Of a stretch of DNA of 64,000 bases, positions 35,681 to 46,839 are shown piece after piece. The notes below the pieces were generated by a model that saw nothing but the letters and a program-made list of their open reading frames with translations, did no database searches and was not told the origin of the DNA. The DNA is taken from contig NW_006917103.1 in NCBI RefSeq assembly GCF_000516985.1, positions 1,054,001 to 1,118,000 of the forward strand. Reading direction: 5' to 3'. The translations under genes were made by a program, and so were the position numbers. The stretch is from Pestalotiopsis fici W106-1. Lineage: Eukaryota; Ascomycota; Sordariomycetes; Amphisphaeriales; Sporocadaceae. Position 1 is the stretch's first letter. Each line of letters begins with the position of its first letter.

Positions 35681-37235
35681 ATGGTTCGATCACGTGGCCG
35701 TAACGTGAACGCCATTGCATTAGAAAGGAATGTCAGGGCATTACTTAACCGTATTTGCACAAACGTTGGGATGACTTTCGGATAAATCCAGGTCTCCCAC
35801 CTAGTTAGGGATACGCTTGCTTTCCCCGCAGAAGCCTATTAATAGCGGAAGCAAAGCCGTATCGGTATGTGGGCGAAAGAGTCTTCCGAAGCTCGAAAGC
35901 TCATATGACTCCTGCCCGATTCATGTTCTGGCCAACTACAGGATTGCAAGAGATAAAACCAGCAGCCGAAACCTATCTATGGTCCTTTTCAAAGTGTCAG
36001 ACCCTGGTGATCTCGGCCGGCTAGCAAATTATAGTTTGGTCTACTATGGCAATCAACCAATACCTGAGACGTAAATTGCCCGTTGACTATGGCTGCAGTC
36101 TTGCAGATGCTGTCACTTTCACAGGCTATAGGTCCTTAGCTAAAGCCTCATATCATGAAGTTTTGTTGATCATAAGAGACCCGGACTCAGATGAGGATTT
36201 CCTGCTGAGTCATTTATTTGCGATACTTTGTCACCAGCTTTTGAGATGCAGATACTGCGTACAACAACCAATACTGCGACTGAAAGCTGGCCAGGAATTT
36301 ACCTAGTTGACAAGTTGCTGACGACACAGCCAGAGGACAGACTGTTTGGTATTCATGGCCGCATGAACCACCTGGAACATGCCAATAGTTGCTCATTCGT
36401 CAGCTTGACTATTCTGGAAGATGCTCGACAAACTCCAGTTGTGATTGCGGTGACAGACACAAGTACTGCTGCGTAAACGCGGAATAACGGCACAATGGGG
36501 GCATTGCTGCCAAGCCTTTTAGTATCGAATAGTTCCAGCTGTTTGCCAAGCCTACGACTCGGTACAACGGCGATATGAGAGCTTCGTTCTCACCGAACCC
36601 CTCATCAATAATAAAGCAAAGAGATTTACAAAGCAAATGCACATAGCATGGTTATCATTATGTTGACATCTCTCATCAAGTTTGTTATCGTTGTTCTCAA
36701 TGACGTCGGGAGGCCGCTGTGGCGGTTAGCCAGCACATATGAATACGTCTCCCAAGGTCCACCTGCTGCGTCACGAAATGCCAATTGGAATGTGCTGGTT
36801 CCTTGAGCTGAAGCGGGAACATCGCATGATCTTCACGGCCGCATTCTAATATTAACTCAATCCGATCAGTGGTGAGGGCACGATCCGATGCCGAAGTTCC
36901 AGGCAAGTCTGGAGAAGGTCCCTATTCTGGAGCTGAGTATTGTAGAGGTTCCTGCGCTAGCCTTAGTATACTCCACAAGCCACGCGTCCGACTGTGTCCC
37001 GACGTCACCTGGATAGCCTCATTCATCAGGGTCTTAGTCGGTCGACGGCTGAGCAAACCATACTGCTGTAGCGAGTCGTAGCAGCATGGCGGCCTCCTGC
37101 GAGAACAGAGCTTAATCACATAAAAGCGGTGAATGTCACCTTCTCAGGGGCAAATATCCAATTCATCCACAATTCAAAACATCAATACTTAAACCCCCTC
37201 CAATTCTCGATTACTTTCTCTATTCTCTCGACACA
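35681..37235. other. Intergenic region
   Basis: No supported gene. The short frames at 35817-36476 share no recognisable domain. The right part is the upstream region of the Gly/His-rich gene. Confidence 0.5.
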
Positions 37236-37621
37236 ATGGGTCTCATCAACAAGATCGAACACAAGATTTCAGAAAAGATGCACGGCGGACACCAACAACC
37301 TCAGCACGGCGAGCACGGCGGACCTGGCGGTCCCGGAGGACCTGGCCCTCACGGCGGCCAAGGTGGTCCCGGCCCTCACGGCGGTCCCCACGGCGGGTAA
37401 GCATTCATTGATATGACTTGATATATGCCACGGCGGATGCTGACTCGGTGATTCACAGCGGTAATGGTCCCCACGGTGGTCAGGGAGGTCCTGGTGGCCC
37501 TCACGGTGGCCAAGGTGGCCAAGGTGGTCCTGGTGGCCCTGGCGGTCCCGGTGGCCCCGGAGGACACGGAGGTCCTCACGGTGGTGGCCACGGTGGTCCT
37601 CACGGCGGCCCCGGTTTCTAA
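37236..37621 (+). CDS. Gly/His-rich low-complexity small protein
   Basis: Exons 37236-37396 and 37459-37621 (intron GTAAGC..CACAG, 62 nt) encode 107 residues. Residues 1-16 (MGLINKIEHKISEKMH) can form an amphipathic helix. The rest is almost entirely Gly, Pro, His and Gln in repeats such as GGPHGGQGG and GPGGPGG, ending GGPHGGPGF. There is no signal peptide, so it is probably intracellular. The dense histidines could bind Zn, Ni or Cu, and the repeat could phase-separate; both are inferences. The start context ACACA-ATGG and canonical splice sites support a real gene. The antisense Thr/Val-rich open frame is a mirror of the repeat. Confidence 0.8.
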
Positions 37622-38355
37622 GTCAATTGAAACCATACGACATCAGCTCAAGTCCTGTTATCACTACGCCTGGAAACCCAACGAGGGCGACAGTTCGCAG
37701 CTCTGCTCTTCCGCGCAGCCATGACGGGCATTTGGAATTCACACGGAAGTCAACGCTTCCAATCAGCCGAATAACTATATACCCACAAACAACAATAAAC
37801 AGGTGCATCTAAAAAAGTCAATATCGTGTCTTTGCCAATACCTTTGAAAATATGGTGATTTGAAATGAATCGAAGACATCATAGAAAGTGGCGATAGAAC
37901 TAAAACTATAAATGTCTAAACGTCTAAGTAGCTTTCTTCTAAGCTGTTTAATTGATGCCGTGAGAACGCCAAAAGGGGTAGCGAATCAGTGCTCGACTCC
38001 GAGCATTGCTTACAATAAGAACTCGCCTCTTCCTCCGTAACAGGCATTCATTCGAGTTCCCCTCGATCACTAATATGACCATCTCCGACCTCGGTCCGCC
38101 GGCCATTTACCCCACATCGCCGTGAAATCCGGAGGTATGACGATGTCCACCATTCCGGGGCCTATTTGCAAGGACGTCATCCAGCATATGTCAGCACAAT
38201 ATTGAGCCGGGGAGCAACGGCATTTGGAGAATGGAAAATAACTATTAAAAAGGAACTTTGTTCATGTTGTCTTGAAGTTTATTGTATTTGATTTACATTT
38301 ACATATAAACAGCATATTACGCAAGTGACCATCGAATTATCAAAAGCTACACAAT
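37622..38355. other. Intergenic region
   Basis: Spacer between the Gly/His-rich gene and the tautomerase gene. No feature is recognised beyond flanking UTR/promoter sequence. Confidence 0.5.
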
Positions 38356-38963
38356 ATGCCTATGTATGAGATTGAACATATTGCTCCTCTCCAATCGGAG
38401 CAGAAAGATGCCTTGGCATTGGCCATTACAGAAATCCACAGCAACAAATTCACAACACCCAGGTTATTTGTCAACGTAAAAATCACTGACGCAGCAAAGC
38501 AGGAGACATACGTTGCAGGTAGACCAGTATGTGGACTGAAACCTGATTTACCCATATTTATTCCTACATGACCTTCTGTCTACCTACTCTCGTCTTGCTA
38601 GAACAATGGCTAACATGAGTTCTCCAGCGCGCTTCCAACCGCATCACCGCGCATGTGCGCACCTCTGCCGCACGCACGCAGCAAGACTTTGACCAGCTTT
38701 GCAACGACGTTCACGTTGCGTGGTCCAGCATCGTGCACCCAGCGCATCCAACCAAGCCACCCCAGGATCAGGAGCTGCGCGCCGTCTTCATCCTTGGCGA
38801 TATCACGGCTGCCTGGGAGGCTGGCTTCACGGTGCCGCCCGCCGGCCAGGATGCGCAGTGGGCAAAGGAGAACATGGCGGCTTTCCAAGACAAGGCGAAT
38901 AATGGGGACGAAGACTTTGCCGATCTGGTCGAGGAGCTCAAAACGAGGGACGAGTTCAAGTAA
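38356..38963 (+). CDS. Tautomerase superfamily protein (cis-CaaD/4-OT-like)
   Basis: Small enolase-type isomerase of unknown physiological substrate. Exons 38356-38526 and 38628-38963 encode 168 residues. The intron starts GTATGT and has a GCTAACA branch. The sequence begins MPMYEIEH, so Met removal would expose the catalytic N-terminal Pro of this superfamily. A conserved block follows: RLFVNVKITDA, YVAGRPRASNRITAHVRTS (Arg-rich active-site segment). The 168-aa length fits the fungal Tautomerase_3 group rather than 60-aa bacterial 4-OT. An alternative donor 8 nt upstream would need a GAG acceptor and gives a poorer family match. It is convergent with the BolA-like gene. Confidence 0.85.
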
Positions 38964-39281
38964 GACGCTGTTATATTTGCTGCACAGGAAACCTCAACGG
39001 AGTTTGGGTCATTGATCTTTGGTGTATTTATTTCGTGAATAATATGGCCTGGAAGTAATAATTTGATCTTATTGCCCATATATGCCCTGACCGTGAATCA
39101 AATCTTGCGCTCCATATCCCTCGAAAAAAAGTTGCCAGCGATGTATTTGGCCGGTTCATTTTTCTTTTCCCTCTGACGCGCATGGTCAAGACTATACGGG
39201 ACTCACTCGGCCGAGCCGATTTGCGGAAAGGTTCCGACGTTTTGTTTGATATGTTTCCTTTTGTGATGCTGCCCCGTTCGA

Positions 39282-39769
39282 TTATGCATTCGTGCCCTGT
39301 ACCTGTCCACCGATTGTGCCGTCCATGGGCGGCTTTGCCTCTGTGCCGTTCTTTGCCCTGTCCTTTTCCCACTCCTCGGGCGTCTGGCACTTGGCGCTCC
39401 AGGCATGTATGGCGGCAATCTCCTGCTTGAGGGCGGCATTGACGGCCCGGTGCCGCTTCAGCGAGTTCAGACCGGCGAATTGGGGTGATACGATGAGCGA
39501 GGTAAAGGATTGGCCGCAGCCACCTGTAAATTTCCCCAGTTAGTGTTTGCTTGCAGGTAGGTTGTTACGCCGCAGCGGTTGGTCATATTTGTAATCGGTT
39601 CGCGCCGAGACATTGGTGCGTTTGTCGCAAGATAACAACCGACAGAAGAAGAAAAAGGGCTGGACGCGGGTAACCCACCAGACATGTCTGTGACCTCGAC
39701 ATGAACAGCGTTCAATCTCTCGGTGATGGCACCACGCAGCGAGGCCTCAGTTATCGTCGACTCTGCCAT
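39282..39769 (-). CDS. BolA-like protein (Bol2/Fra2 family)
   Basis: Iron-sulfur trafficking or iron-sensing partner of monothiol glutaredoxins. Exons 39769-39679 and 39523-39282 encode 110 residues. The BolA fold is complete: an N-terminal helix (SLRGAITERLNAVHVEVTDMS), the invariant SGGCGQSFTSLIVS with the Cys used for Fe-S ligation, and the helix-turn-helix-like LNSLKRHRAVNAAL with a conserved His. A C-terminal extension of about 30 residues (PEEWEKDRAKNG..) is polar. Cytosolic Bol2/Fra2 is favoured over mitochondrial Bol1/Bol3 because no presequence is seen. It is divergent from the NIF3 gene, with 430 nt between starts. Confidence 0.92.
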
Positions 39770-40199
39770 GATGATAAAATACTGGGCGTGTTTTGGGGGT
39801 CTGGTGGCAGAAGTTCTCCAGACTTCAAGGGACTGCGATTTGCGGCCTATGATGAAATGCAGTCAGCTAATGTAACCAACTGCCCCTCCAAAAGGTGGGT
39901 GACGGTGACTCGGAATGCCCCGCGCTTCCCAGGCTCTTGACAGTGTGACAAGGGAGGGGAGCGGCGGGACCCTTGGAGCTGTGGCTGGAGTGAGTTGCCA
40001 GCTAAAAATGGAGCTTCAGCGGCTAAGGAATACGCACTTTACATGACTGCACCCATAGAAGGAGTCTGAAGCTCAAGATCTCAAGCTTTGGTTCGAGCTC
40101 CATCCAACCAATCCAATCCTTTGTTTGTGTTGACAGAAGGCACTCACCCAAATTCTACCTAGACTTGCCGTACAAGTCATCTCATATTGTCTTGGTGGA

Positions 40200-41424
40200 A
40201 TGTTTTGTGCGCGTTCACTCCAGCGTGCTAGCTTTCGAATTTCTGTTTCGCTGAAAAAACAGTCCTCGTCAAATCCTTTGGTTTGTGTACATCAAGCTTT
40301 AAATCTGTACCAGGATTCGAAGCTCTTTCAGCAAAGAAGAACACAAACAACCATGGCTACCAACGCCCCAAAGCCATCGTTTACCAGCGCGGTGATTGAA
40401 GCAATTAACAAGTTGTAAGACTCATTGGTATACTCGATGACGTAGACACATGTTTGGCTCACAAGATCTCAGGTACCCAAAGGCATTGGCCGATAGTGCA
40501 TGGGACAATACAGGCCGTAGGTTGACAGCGCCATCAGGTTTATGAATGGAAGTGATTCTGATATTCTGCCAGTTTTGCTTGACCAAGCACAAGATGCGCG
40601 CTTGACTGCTCAGACTGAGAATGTCGTCTTGCTGACCAACGATCTATCTGCGGCTGTCGTAGATGAGGCTCTACGTGTCAAGGCCAGTGTTATAGTGAGC
40701 TATCGTACGTTGCCATATTGCCAGACTCTAACAAGACGCCTGCTCATATATCTTTACAGACCCAGTCATCTTCAGAGGCTTGAAGTCCTTGACCAATGCG
40801 GTCCCCATGGAATCGTCTCTCCTCCGCCTCATCGCAGCCGGTGTTGCAGTCTACTGTCCCCACACCGCCGTTGATGCTGCCCATGGTGGGCTCAATGACT
40901 GGCTCTGCGACATTGTAGTAAATGGTCAGTCCAAGGTTGAGTCTACTGTCCTTCAACCCATCTCTCGACCTTTGCCCGACGGTCACGAGGGTGCAGGCTA
41001 TGGTAGAAGCGTCTCTCTTGACAAGCCATTGCCCTTGCCTGCTCTTCTGAAAAATCTGTCGGCTGGTCTTGGCGGTCAAAGGTATATCTCCATCGCCTTG
41101 CCAACTGGCAGCACCATTTCGGAGAATGAAATCATCCCCAAGATTGCCGTGTGCGCAGGATCAGGGTCAAGCGTCCTCAAAGGCTGCGACGCAAAGCTTC
41201 TTGTAACCGGCGAAATGAGCCACCATGACGCTCTGTACCACACACAATCAGGCCAGATTGTGGTCACAGTATTTCACAGCAATTCGGAACGACAGTACCT
41301 TACACAGCGTCTCAAGCCCAAGCTAGAGCAACAACTGAAGGAGTCTGGGCAGGCGGAATACACCGTGCTAGTCAGCGAAAAGGATCGGGACCCTTTCGAG
41401 ACCATTGATATCTCTCAGCTGTAA
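40200..41424 (+). CDS. NIF3 / DUF34-family protein (GTP cyclohydrolase I type 2-like fold)
   Basis: Conserved metal-binding protein of uncertain biochemical role. Exons 40200-40414, 40473-40516, 40573-40704 and 40760-41424 encode 351 residues from ATG 40200. Family motifs are restored by splicing: SAWDNTGLLL at the exon 2/3 junction and VIVSYHPVIFRGLKSL at the exon 3/4 junction. YCPHTAVDAAHGGLNDWL and LLVTGEMSHHDAL carry the metal-binding His/Asp/Glu residues. Before the second Met (nt 40353) lies a 51-residue Arg/Ser-rich, acid-poor extension that looks like a mitochondrial presequence. Use of the second ATG would give a cytosolic form. Stops of this gene and the Vps51 gene are 108 nt apart (convergent). 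Confidence 0.92.
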
Positions 41425-41532
41425 GCCAGACGTTGGCAGCGTCATCGCTCATAGCCGCATCATCGTCGCGAGATGATAATAAAACAATGCCAGGCATTGC
41501 CAAGCCCAATTATGTTTTTGACGTTGGTTCCA

Positions 41533-42470
41533 TCAATCGCCATCAGTCTTTGACGCCCTCCAATTGAACCGGCTTGCCTCTCCTCGTAAGGCAGCATCGC
41601 CATCCTCAATGCAAGCTTCTACATCCTTACCTCCAACTCCCTGCTCAATCCACTTTTGCAAAAGCTTTCGTGGCATTTTCCACGCTTGCCTGGCGTCTTC
41701 CATCCGGCCATCGTTAACAAGGTTGCGAAGCTTGTCTGGTGTACCCAAGACCTCCAAAGCGAGTTGCTTTGTTCGTAGCCTTCTTTTCATCTGTTCTTCA
41801 GCCTCAATTTGTGCTTGGGTGGATTCGGGCACAGCATCTCGCAGTGTATTCCTAATAGCCGATGCTTGAGAGTAGATCTGCGCAATTGCAGGATCTAGTG
41901 TCGATGCCATTGGATTCAGAGGATCCATGTTTGCGCGCATCTGCAATAAGTCAGCAACTCTGATCACCTATTCAACCAAGTCCTCTCATAGATGCACACC
42001 TTTCGGATTGTCTCCGTAGCCGAAATCAGTTTGCTGTAATTATCGTAGACCAGTGCCTTCTTCTCAGCGTCCAACGCCCTGATTTCACTCAAAGTCCTTG
42101 TATATAGCTTGAGAATCTCCTGCATGCCGGACCCTTCGAGCTTCTCCCTCACGAAAGCCTCGGCATCGAAACCCTCCTTGTCCACCTCTGATGGCGGCAC
42201 CTCGGAAGCCTCGTGATTCTCTCCCAGTTCGTCGGTGACTTCTACACTAGGCGTCACAGTCTTGTTTCGCAGGTTATAGTATTCTCGGAGTGCAGCTCGG
42301 TTGCGCTTGGCTGGGTTTGCAGCGGTGCTGGTGGGCGTGCTGTTGGGATTGGGCGACGTGGTTGCCGAGCGTGGTACGTCGAGGGAGGGCCGCGTGGAAG
42401 ACGTTGGCGTAATGAGGGTTTGTGATGGTAGGCGGCGCGGTGGCTCGCGCGGGGAGGCTATTGTGGACAT
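41533..42470 (-). CDS. Vps51-like subunit of GARP/EARP tethering complex
   Basis: Part of the tethering complex that captures endosome-derived vesicles at the trans-Golgi. Exons 42470-42000 and 41940-41533 encode 292 residues. The intron (GTGTGC..TTGCAG) precedes MRANMDPL. The N-terminal 60 residues are Ser/Thr/Pro-rich. The Vps51/Vps67 domain starts at ALREYYNLRNK and continues with FDAEAFVREKL, helical LKLYTRTLSEIRALDAEKKALVYDNYSKLI and TIRKMRANMDPL. The C-terminal half is helical and charged. The short length is normal for fungal Vps51. Confidence 0.88.
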
Positions 42471-43061
42471 GATTGCAGAGACTACACTGTGAGTTACCAA
42501 AGACTCTTAAAGGAGCCGCGTAAGTCAATTGAGCCAGCAGCAGCTTGTGCAGTGTTGCAAGGGGTTTGGAAGTTCAAGATGTCTCGAACGGAGGTGACAG
42601 CTTGGGGGTGGAACAGCTAGCTGTATCGACTGACCCCTGTGCTATACATTACTTGGTGCAGGTAAGAGCTAACGCTGAAGCCAGCTGCTTCCCTGAACGC
42701 TTAGGTGGTGTCCTAGTGAGGACAGCCACTGTGGCGCGTTGCTTGCCAGAACAAGCCCATGGATTCATGCACCGAATACTCCAGCTTTGTACCTGAGTTA
42801 ATGCAGTATTGCCTAACCTTTATAAGACCTGCACATAAAGTCTTTAAAACACACAGCAACATCTTTCAATCAGTGATCACTCAACCTATGAACAATTTCT
42901 TATGATGCCACTGTCACAATAATAGAAAATCATGCGCGTTCTTTGTTGATCCAACTTTCACGTCATTGATGTCATGAAAATGCCCTTTTGGACTTTGGCA
43001 AGGATGATGAGCTAGCTAGCTGAGCAGCGAGGAACTTCAAACGTCCACCACAAAACACGAG
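42471..43061. other. Divergent promoter region, Vps51-like / RMI1-like
   Basis: A 591-nt gap between divergent start codons. A plus-strand open frame at 42545-42796 shows no recognisable domain. Confidence 0.45.
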
Positions 43062-43823
43062 ATGGATGTTGCATCACAAGTCCGTTCTACATTACAGGGC
43101 CAAGGGCTCCCAGCACCTACAGCGGCATGGATACGTAGTGTTTTACCTAATCGCAATCCTCTGCCTCCTCTTCCAGCGCTTGCTGCTACCGCCAAGGCCC
43201 GTCTCATGGCCGCAGATATCACTACCGCCGGTATTCTGGACGCCTCGGCTGCGGCCCTGCCGTCAAACATCACGAACCAGGAGACCAAGGAGCTCAGGCT
43301 GCCCCGGGATGTTCTGGTGCAGGTCCTCGACATTGACAACCTTACCAAAAGCAAGTGGGAGCAGGTCGAGGAGCTCGAGGCTATTGCGCGCGGCGAGCAG
43401 AGTCGCGGGCGGGAGATCATCCGGCTGCCAACCGCTGGCGAAGACGAGGATGAGGGCGGAAGCGTGAGCAGTGCGGCGACACAAGTCATCCCCGCAGGAC
43501 CCAACGTGAGGGCTGGTGGCCTGTCTGGGGCAGGAGGCGCGACGCCAAAGAACTCGACGCATCGGCTCGTATTGCAGGATTGCAAAGGGCAAAAGGTCTA
43601 TGGGCTCGAGCTCAAGCGCATCGACAGGATCGGCGTGGGCACACTGAACATTGGGGAGAAGATACTGCTCAAGAAGGACACGATCGTGGCAAGGGGGACA
43701 TTGCTACTGGAGCCGGCAAGCTGCACAATTCTTGGCGGAAAGGTCGATGCATGGCAGAAGGCTTGGGTTGATGGCCGTCTAGCGAGACTACGCGAGACTA
43801 TTGGCGCTGACGCTCGTAATTGA
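43062..43823 (+). CDS. RecQ-mediated genome instability protein 1 (RMI1-like)
   Basis: Subunit of the Sgs1/BLM-Top3-Rmi1 dissolvasome that processes recombination intermediates. Single exon, 253 residues. An N-terminal helical segment (MDVASQVRSTLQGQGLPAPTAAWI) precedes the OB-fold typical of Rmi1 (RDVLVQVLDIDNLTKSKWEQVE, LVLQDCKGQKVYGLELKRIDRI, IGEKILLKKDTIVARGTLLLEP). The acidic EDEDEGG loop between strands is variable in the family. The ending GGKVDAWQKAWVDGRLARLRE also fits fungal Rmi1. Confidence 0.9.
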   Translation: MDVASQVRSTLQGQGLPAPTAAWIRSVLPNRNPLPPLPALAATAKARLMAADITTAGILDASAAALPSNITNQETKELRLPRDVLVQVLDIDNLTKSKWEQVEELEAIARGEQSRGREIIRLPTAGEDEDEGGSVSSAATQVIPAGPNVRAGGLSGAGGATPKNSTHRLVLQDCKGQKVYGLELKRIDRIGVGTLNIGEKILLKKDTIVARGTLLLEPASCTILGGKVDAWQKAWVDGRLARLRETIGADARN

Positions 43824-44567
43824 GGGCTATGTGTTCTCTCAGGCCCGTTCTTGATTCTCACATCTCGACATGTTACTTGTCGTGCAAACATGGAACCGAG
43901 AACTATGGTGGCATTCGATACCCCTGAAATATAGTTTGCGGCGTGTTGAAGGGCTGCCGCCATGCTTCAAAGATAGCATGTCCTAGGACAGTCAGTATCC
44001 TTTAAAAGAGGTTGTAAATGCGGCTTATGGCGCGAAATAGTCAAGTCCAAGTTGACTGATTATCACACAACAGCTTGAAGAACTGGATGATTGTGGTATT
44101 GTTTCACTACCACCTCTGCATCATTGTCACCGCTTTTAGCTGCCTGCAATACCAGGAAAGGCACAGCCAGGGCCAATACCGTCAACTGATTGAATTATCT
44201 GGAATCGGTCAATAGATCTTGGAAACAATATTAACCACTTATGAACAAATCCCCCGGAATCTAATAAATGGTACATCAGTAAAGAATACAGACCAACGCA
44301 GATACCGCCAGATATATGCCGTCAAGTGCCTGACACTGCCGCCAGTGGCTGGTCATAACGAGGTTGCAGTTGTAGTGGTAGCTGACAACGTGGGGCACGG
44401 GAACACCCGCTGGCGAGGTTCCAATGCGGCTCAAGCACATTCCAGTGGACAGCTATCGCAATTGGCCTGATGCGACGTTCAGAATACAGCTACCATTCCC
44501 CTTCCACGATCTCTAGTGACCAATCGCCTTTCCAGTCTTGCAATTCTGGCGCACAGCAAGAGGGACG
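43824..44567. other. Intergenic region
   Basis: A tandem spacer between the RMI1-like and Cog5-like genes. No further feature is recognised. Confidence 0.45.
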
Positions 44568-45923
44568 ATGGCGTCGAATGCTGAGGAGGAGCCTTCCTAC
44601 ATTGACTACGAGACCTTTCTCGATCCTCAATTTCGGCCGGCTTCATTTGCCAATACCCTTGTTCTCGCCACGAATAATGCCAATGATGCTACGCTAGACC
44701 TCTCGACGCCGCTTTCCAAGGTCCTCTTCGATGCGCAAGAAATAGACTCCCACATAGACTCGCTCACGACAAGATCTGCAATCCCGCTCCTGTCGCATAC
44801 GAAGGACCAGACGGAATCGAGCACAAAGATCATATCCGAGATCGACCATCAAGTCAAGAGCTTGAACGACAGCTATAAGCAGCTTGAGAAGGAAGTTATC
44901 CAGAAACATGCCGAGGCAGACGAGGTCAGGCAGGTCGCTTCCCGCCTTTGGGAGACCCTGAAGCTGGGAAGGGCAGTCGGGCGCTGTCTTCAGCTAGGCC
45001 GGCAACTCGAGGTGCAACATGCAGAGATCTCCAGCTCTGCTTCGGCACCTGCAGGCAAGAGAGAGGATCACAGAGCATTGGTGCGATGCGCGCATACGAT
45101 ATTATCACTGCGGGAAGTCCTGGACCACAAAGCGCCCGGTGAAGAAGGACACGGTCTCGACAAGATCAATGCGATCAGGAGTCTGCAAGACAGCATCATT
45201 GCGCCCATTGAGCGATCGATTAGGACCACGTCGGAACAAATCATTCGCGAATTCGCCATAGGCTCGGCAAGCGGCACGGCGACCTTTGCACAAAGTGAAG
45301 AGACCAAGGCCCGAACACTGTCAGCCATGACGGCGCTCTATCTTATCTCGCCCACATCTGGTGTCAAAGCCGACAAGTGGACACCGCTCCTCCTCCTTCA
45401 GGCTTTGGAGACCTACCTACGCAATGCTCTGCAAAGCTCAATCACTTCAGTCGCCCGCTCGTTGGCCACTTTGCCTACATTAGATCGCACACTAGCAGAA
45501 GTGTCGGCGCGATGCCAAAACATTGTTGCTTTGGAGATCATACTTGATTCGACAAAGGCGCCGCCACATCCTCTCATCCCGAGGCCGAAGAGCCATGTCG
45601 AGCCCACGAACCTTCTACAACCACTTTTGGCATACTTGGAAACCGGATCTCTGCCATCGTACTTTTGGCGGTCTATGGCAAGTAGCTTGTCTACGAGAGT
45701 GGTTGAGATTGTTAACCGCGGAGGTGTATCTGCCCGCACACTCAAGAGCAATCGCAGTGCAGTAGGAGATGCCATCAGGGAATGTGTGATCAAAGGTAGC
45801 CAGCCTCCTAGTACAGTGACTGCAAGCAAGGGTAAATCTGCCAAATCAGACGCCGAGAGATCAGGTTGGGATCGTGAGGTGGCAGTCATGGTGGGTAGCG
45901 TAGTAGGGAACCTTGGTCGGTGA
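44568..45923 (+). CDS. Conserved oligomeric Golgi complex subunit 5
   Basis: Tethering factor for retrograde intra-Golgi traffic. Single exon, 451 residues from ATG 44568 (MASNAEEE). An in-frame upstream Met at 44538 gives a less typical N-terminus. The N-terminal signature is YIDYETFLDPQFRPASFAN followed by a long helical region (IISEIDHQVKSLNDSYKQLEKEV). The middle has LWETLKLGRAVGRCLQLGRQLE. The C-terminal half includes LISPTSGVKADKWTPLLLLQALETYL. Fungal Cog5 is shorter than the animal protein, and this length fits. Confidence 0.9.
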   Translation: MASNAEEEPSYIDYETFLDPQFRPASFANTLVLATNNANDATLDLSTPLSKVLFDAQEIDSHIDSLTTRSAIPLLSHTKDQTESSTKIISEIDHQVKSLNDSYKQLEKEVIQKHAEADEVRQVASRLWETLKLGRAVGRCLQLGRQLEVQHAEISSSASAPAGKREDHRALVRCAHTILSLREVLDHKAPGEEGHGLDKINAIRSLQDSIIAPIERSIRTTSEQIIREFAIGSASGTATFAQSEETKARTLSAMTALYLISPTSGVKADKWTPLLLLQALETYLRNALQSSITSVARSLATLPTLDRTLAEVSARCQNIVALEIILDSTKAPPHPLIPRPKSHVEPTNLLQPLLAYLETGSLPSYFWRSMASSLSTRVVEIVNRGGVSARTLKSNRSAVGDAIRECVIKGSQPPSTVTASKGKSAKSDAERSGWDREVAVMVGSVVGNLGR

Positions 45924-46839
45924 GAAAACTCATGGAATTAAAAAGATTTGCAAGAGAGAGGTCAATTTATGTGTAGTGATTGGCAGCCATGACAACATGC
46001 ATACCAAATTCTGCTGTATTTCGGGTCCAGTATATCCCAGAGCGAAGCCTCGAAGCTCGGCGATTTGACTTTCTGGAGCAAGTGAAACGTCGGCTTTCGT
46101 ACGCGCGAAAGAACAATTGCATCTAGAATTTCACTTGTGCTCTGTATTATTCGAACAATTCCTCGATGGCCATGAGATACATTTCTGCTTGCTGACAAAA
46201 AGGGGAAAACAAAGAAAAAGCATTACTGCTTATGGCCGTATGTATGAGATGATTGCACAATCGTGCTTTCGAGCCAGCGCATTATTCACAGGGCAACGAG
46301 GGGTACGGGTAACCACAGTGTGGATACCTAATGTAGGTAGGTACACAGTAAGGGCTCTGTATTCCGTAGTATGCGAATCCGCACCGGAGTCTCGGGAACA
46401 GGCGTTACTTTCTCCAGCTCAAACTCTTGTCCACAAGCCACTGGAACATTTACACGTTGTCTTTACACTGACAACGAGCTGATTTAGGGCACTCCTTGCG
46501 ATGGCCATCTTTCCGGTTATATTGAAGTAATTGATGCCGAATACGAAGGCCACAGTAGCCAAAACTGCCCGAGCCGCCCGCACTGTTTGAAGCGTTTGTT
46601 TACTTACTGTCTTGCGGCGCTGGTTTTGTTGCTACCAAGACTGGAGATCTCATCAAAAAGCAACGGCCAGATATGCGGGCCCAGATTTCGCACCTTGCAC
46701 ATTCGACACACGTCCCAATAGAGCTTGGAAGTTCTTTTATTCTTCAACTTTACTGACGTTTGGGTGACCGGCAAGAAGATGCCATACACCCCATTCTGTG
46801 CTATTTCATCACGTCGATACCTGGAAGAAGCGGCCCGCA
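45924..46839. other. Intergenic region
   Basis: No supported gene; only unrelated open frames below 125 codons. Confidence 0.45.

Noticed and set aside
37376..37636. A Thr/Val/Arg-rich minus-strand frame
   Set aside because: Mirror of the Gly/His/Pro repeat gene; repetitive GGN/CCN codons keep all frames open.
43037..43585. A 182-codon minus-strand frame
   Set aside because: Antisense of the RMI1-like gene, which has clear OB-fold similarity.
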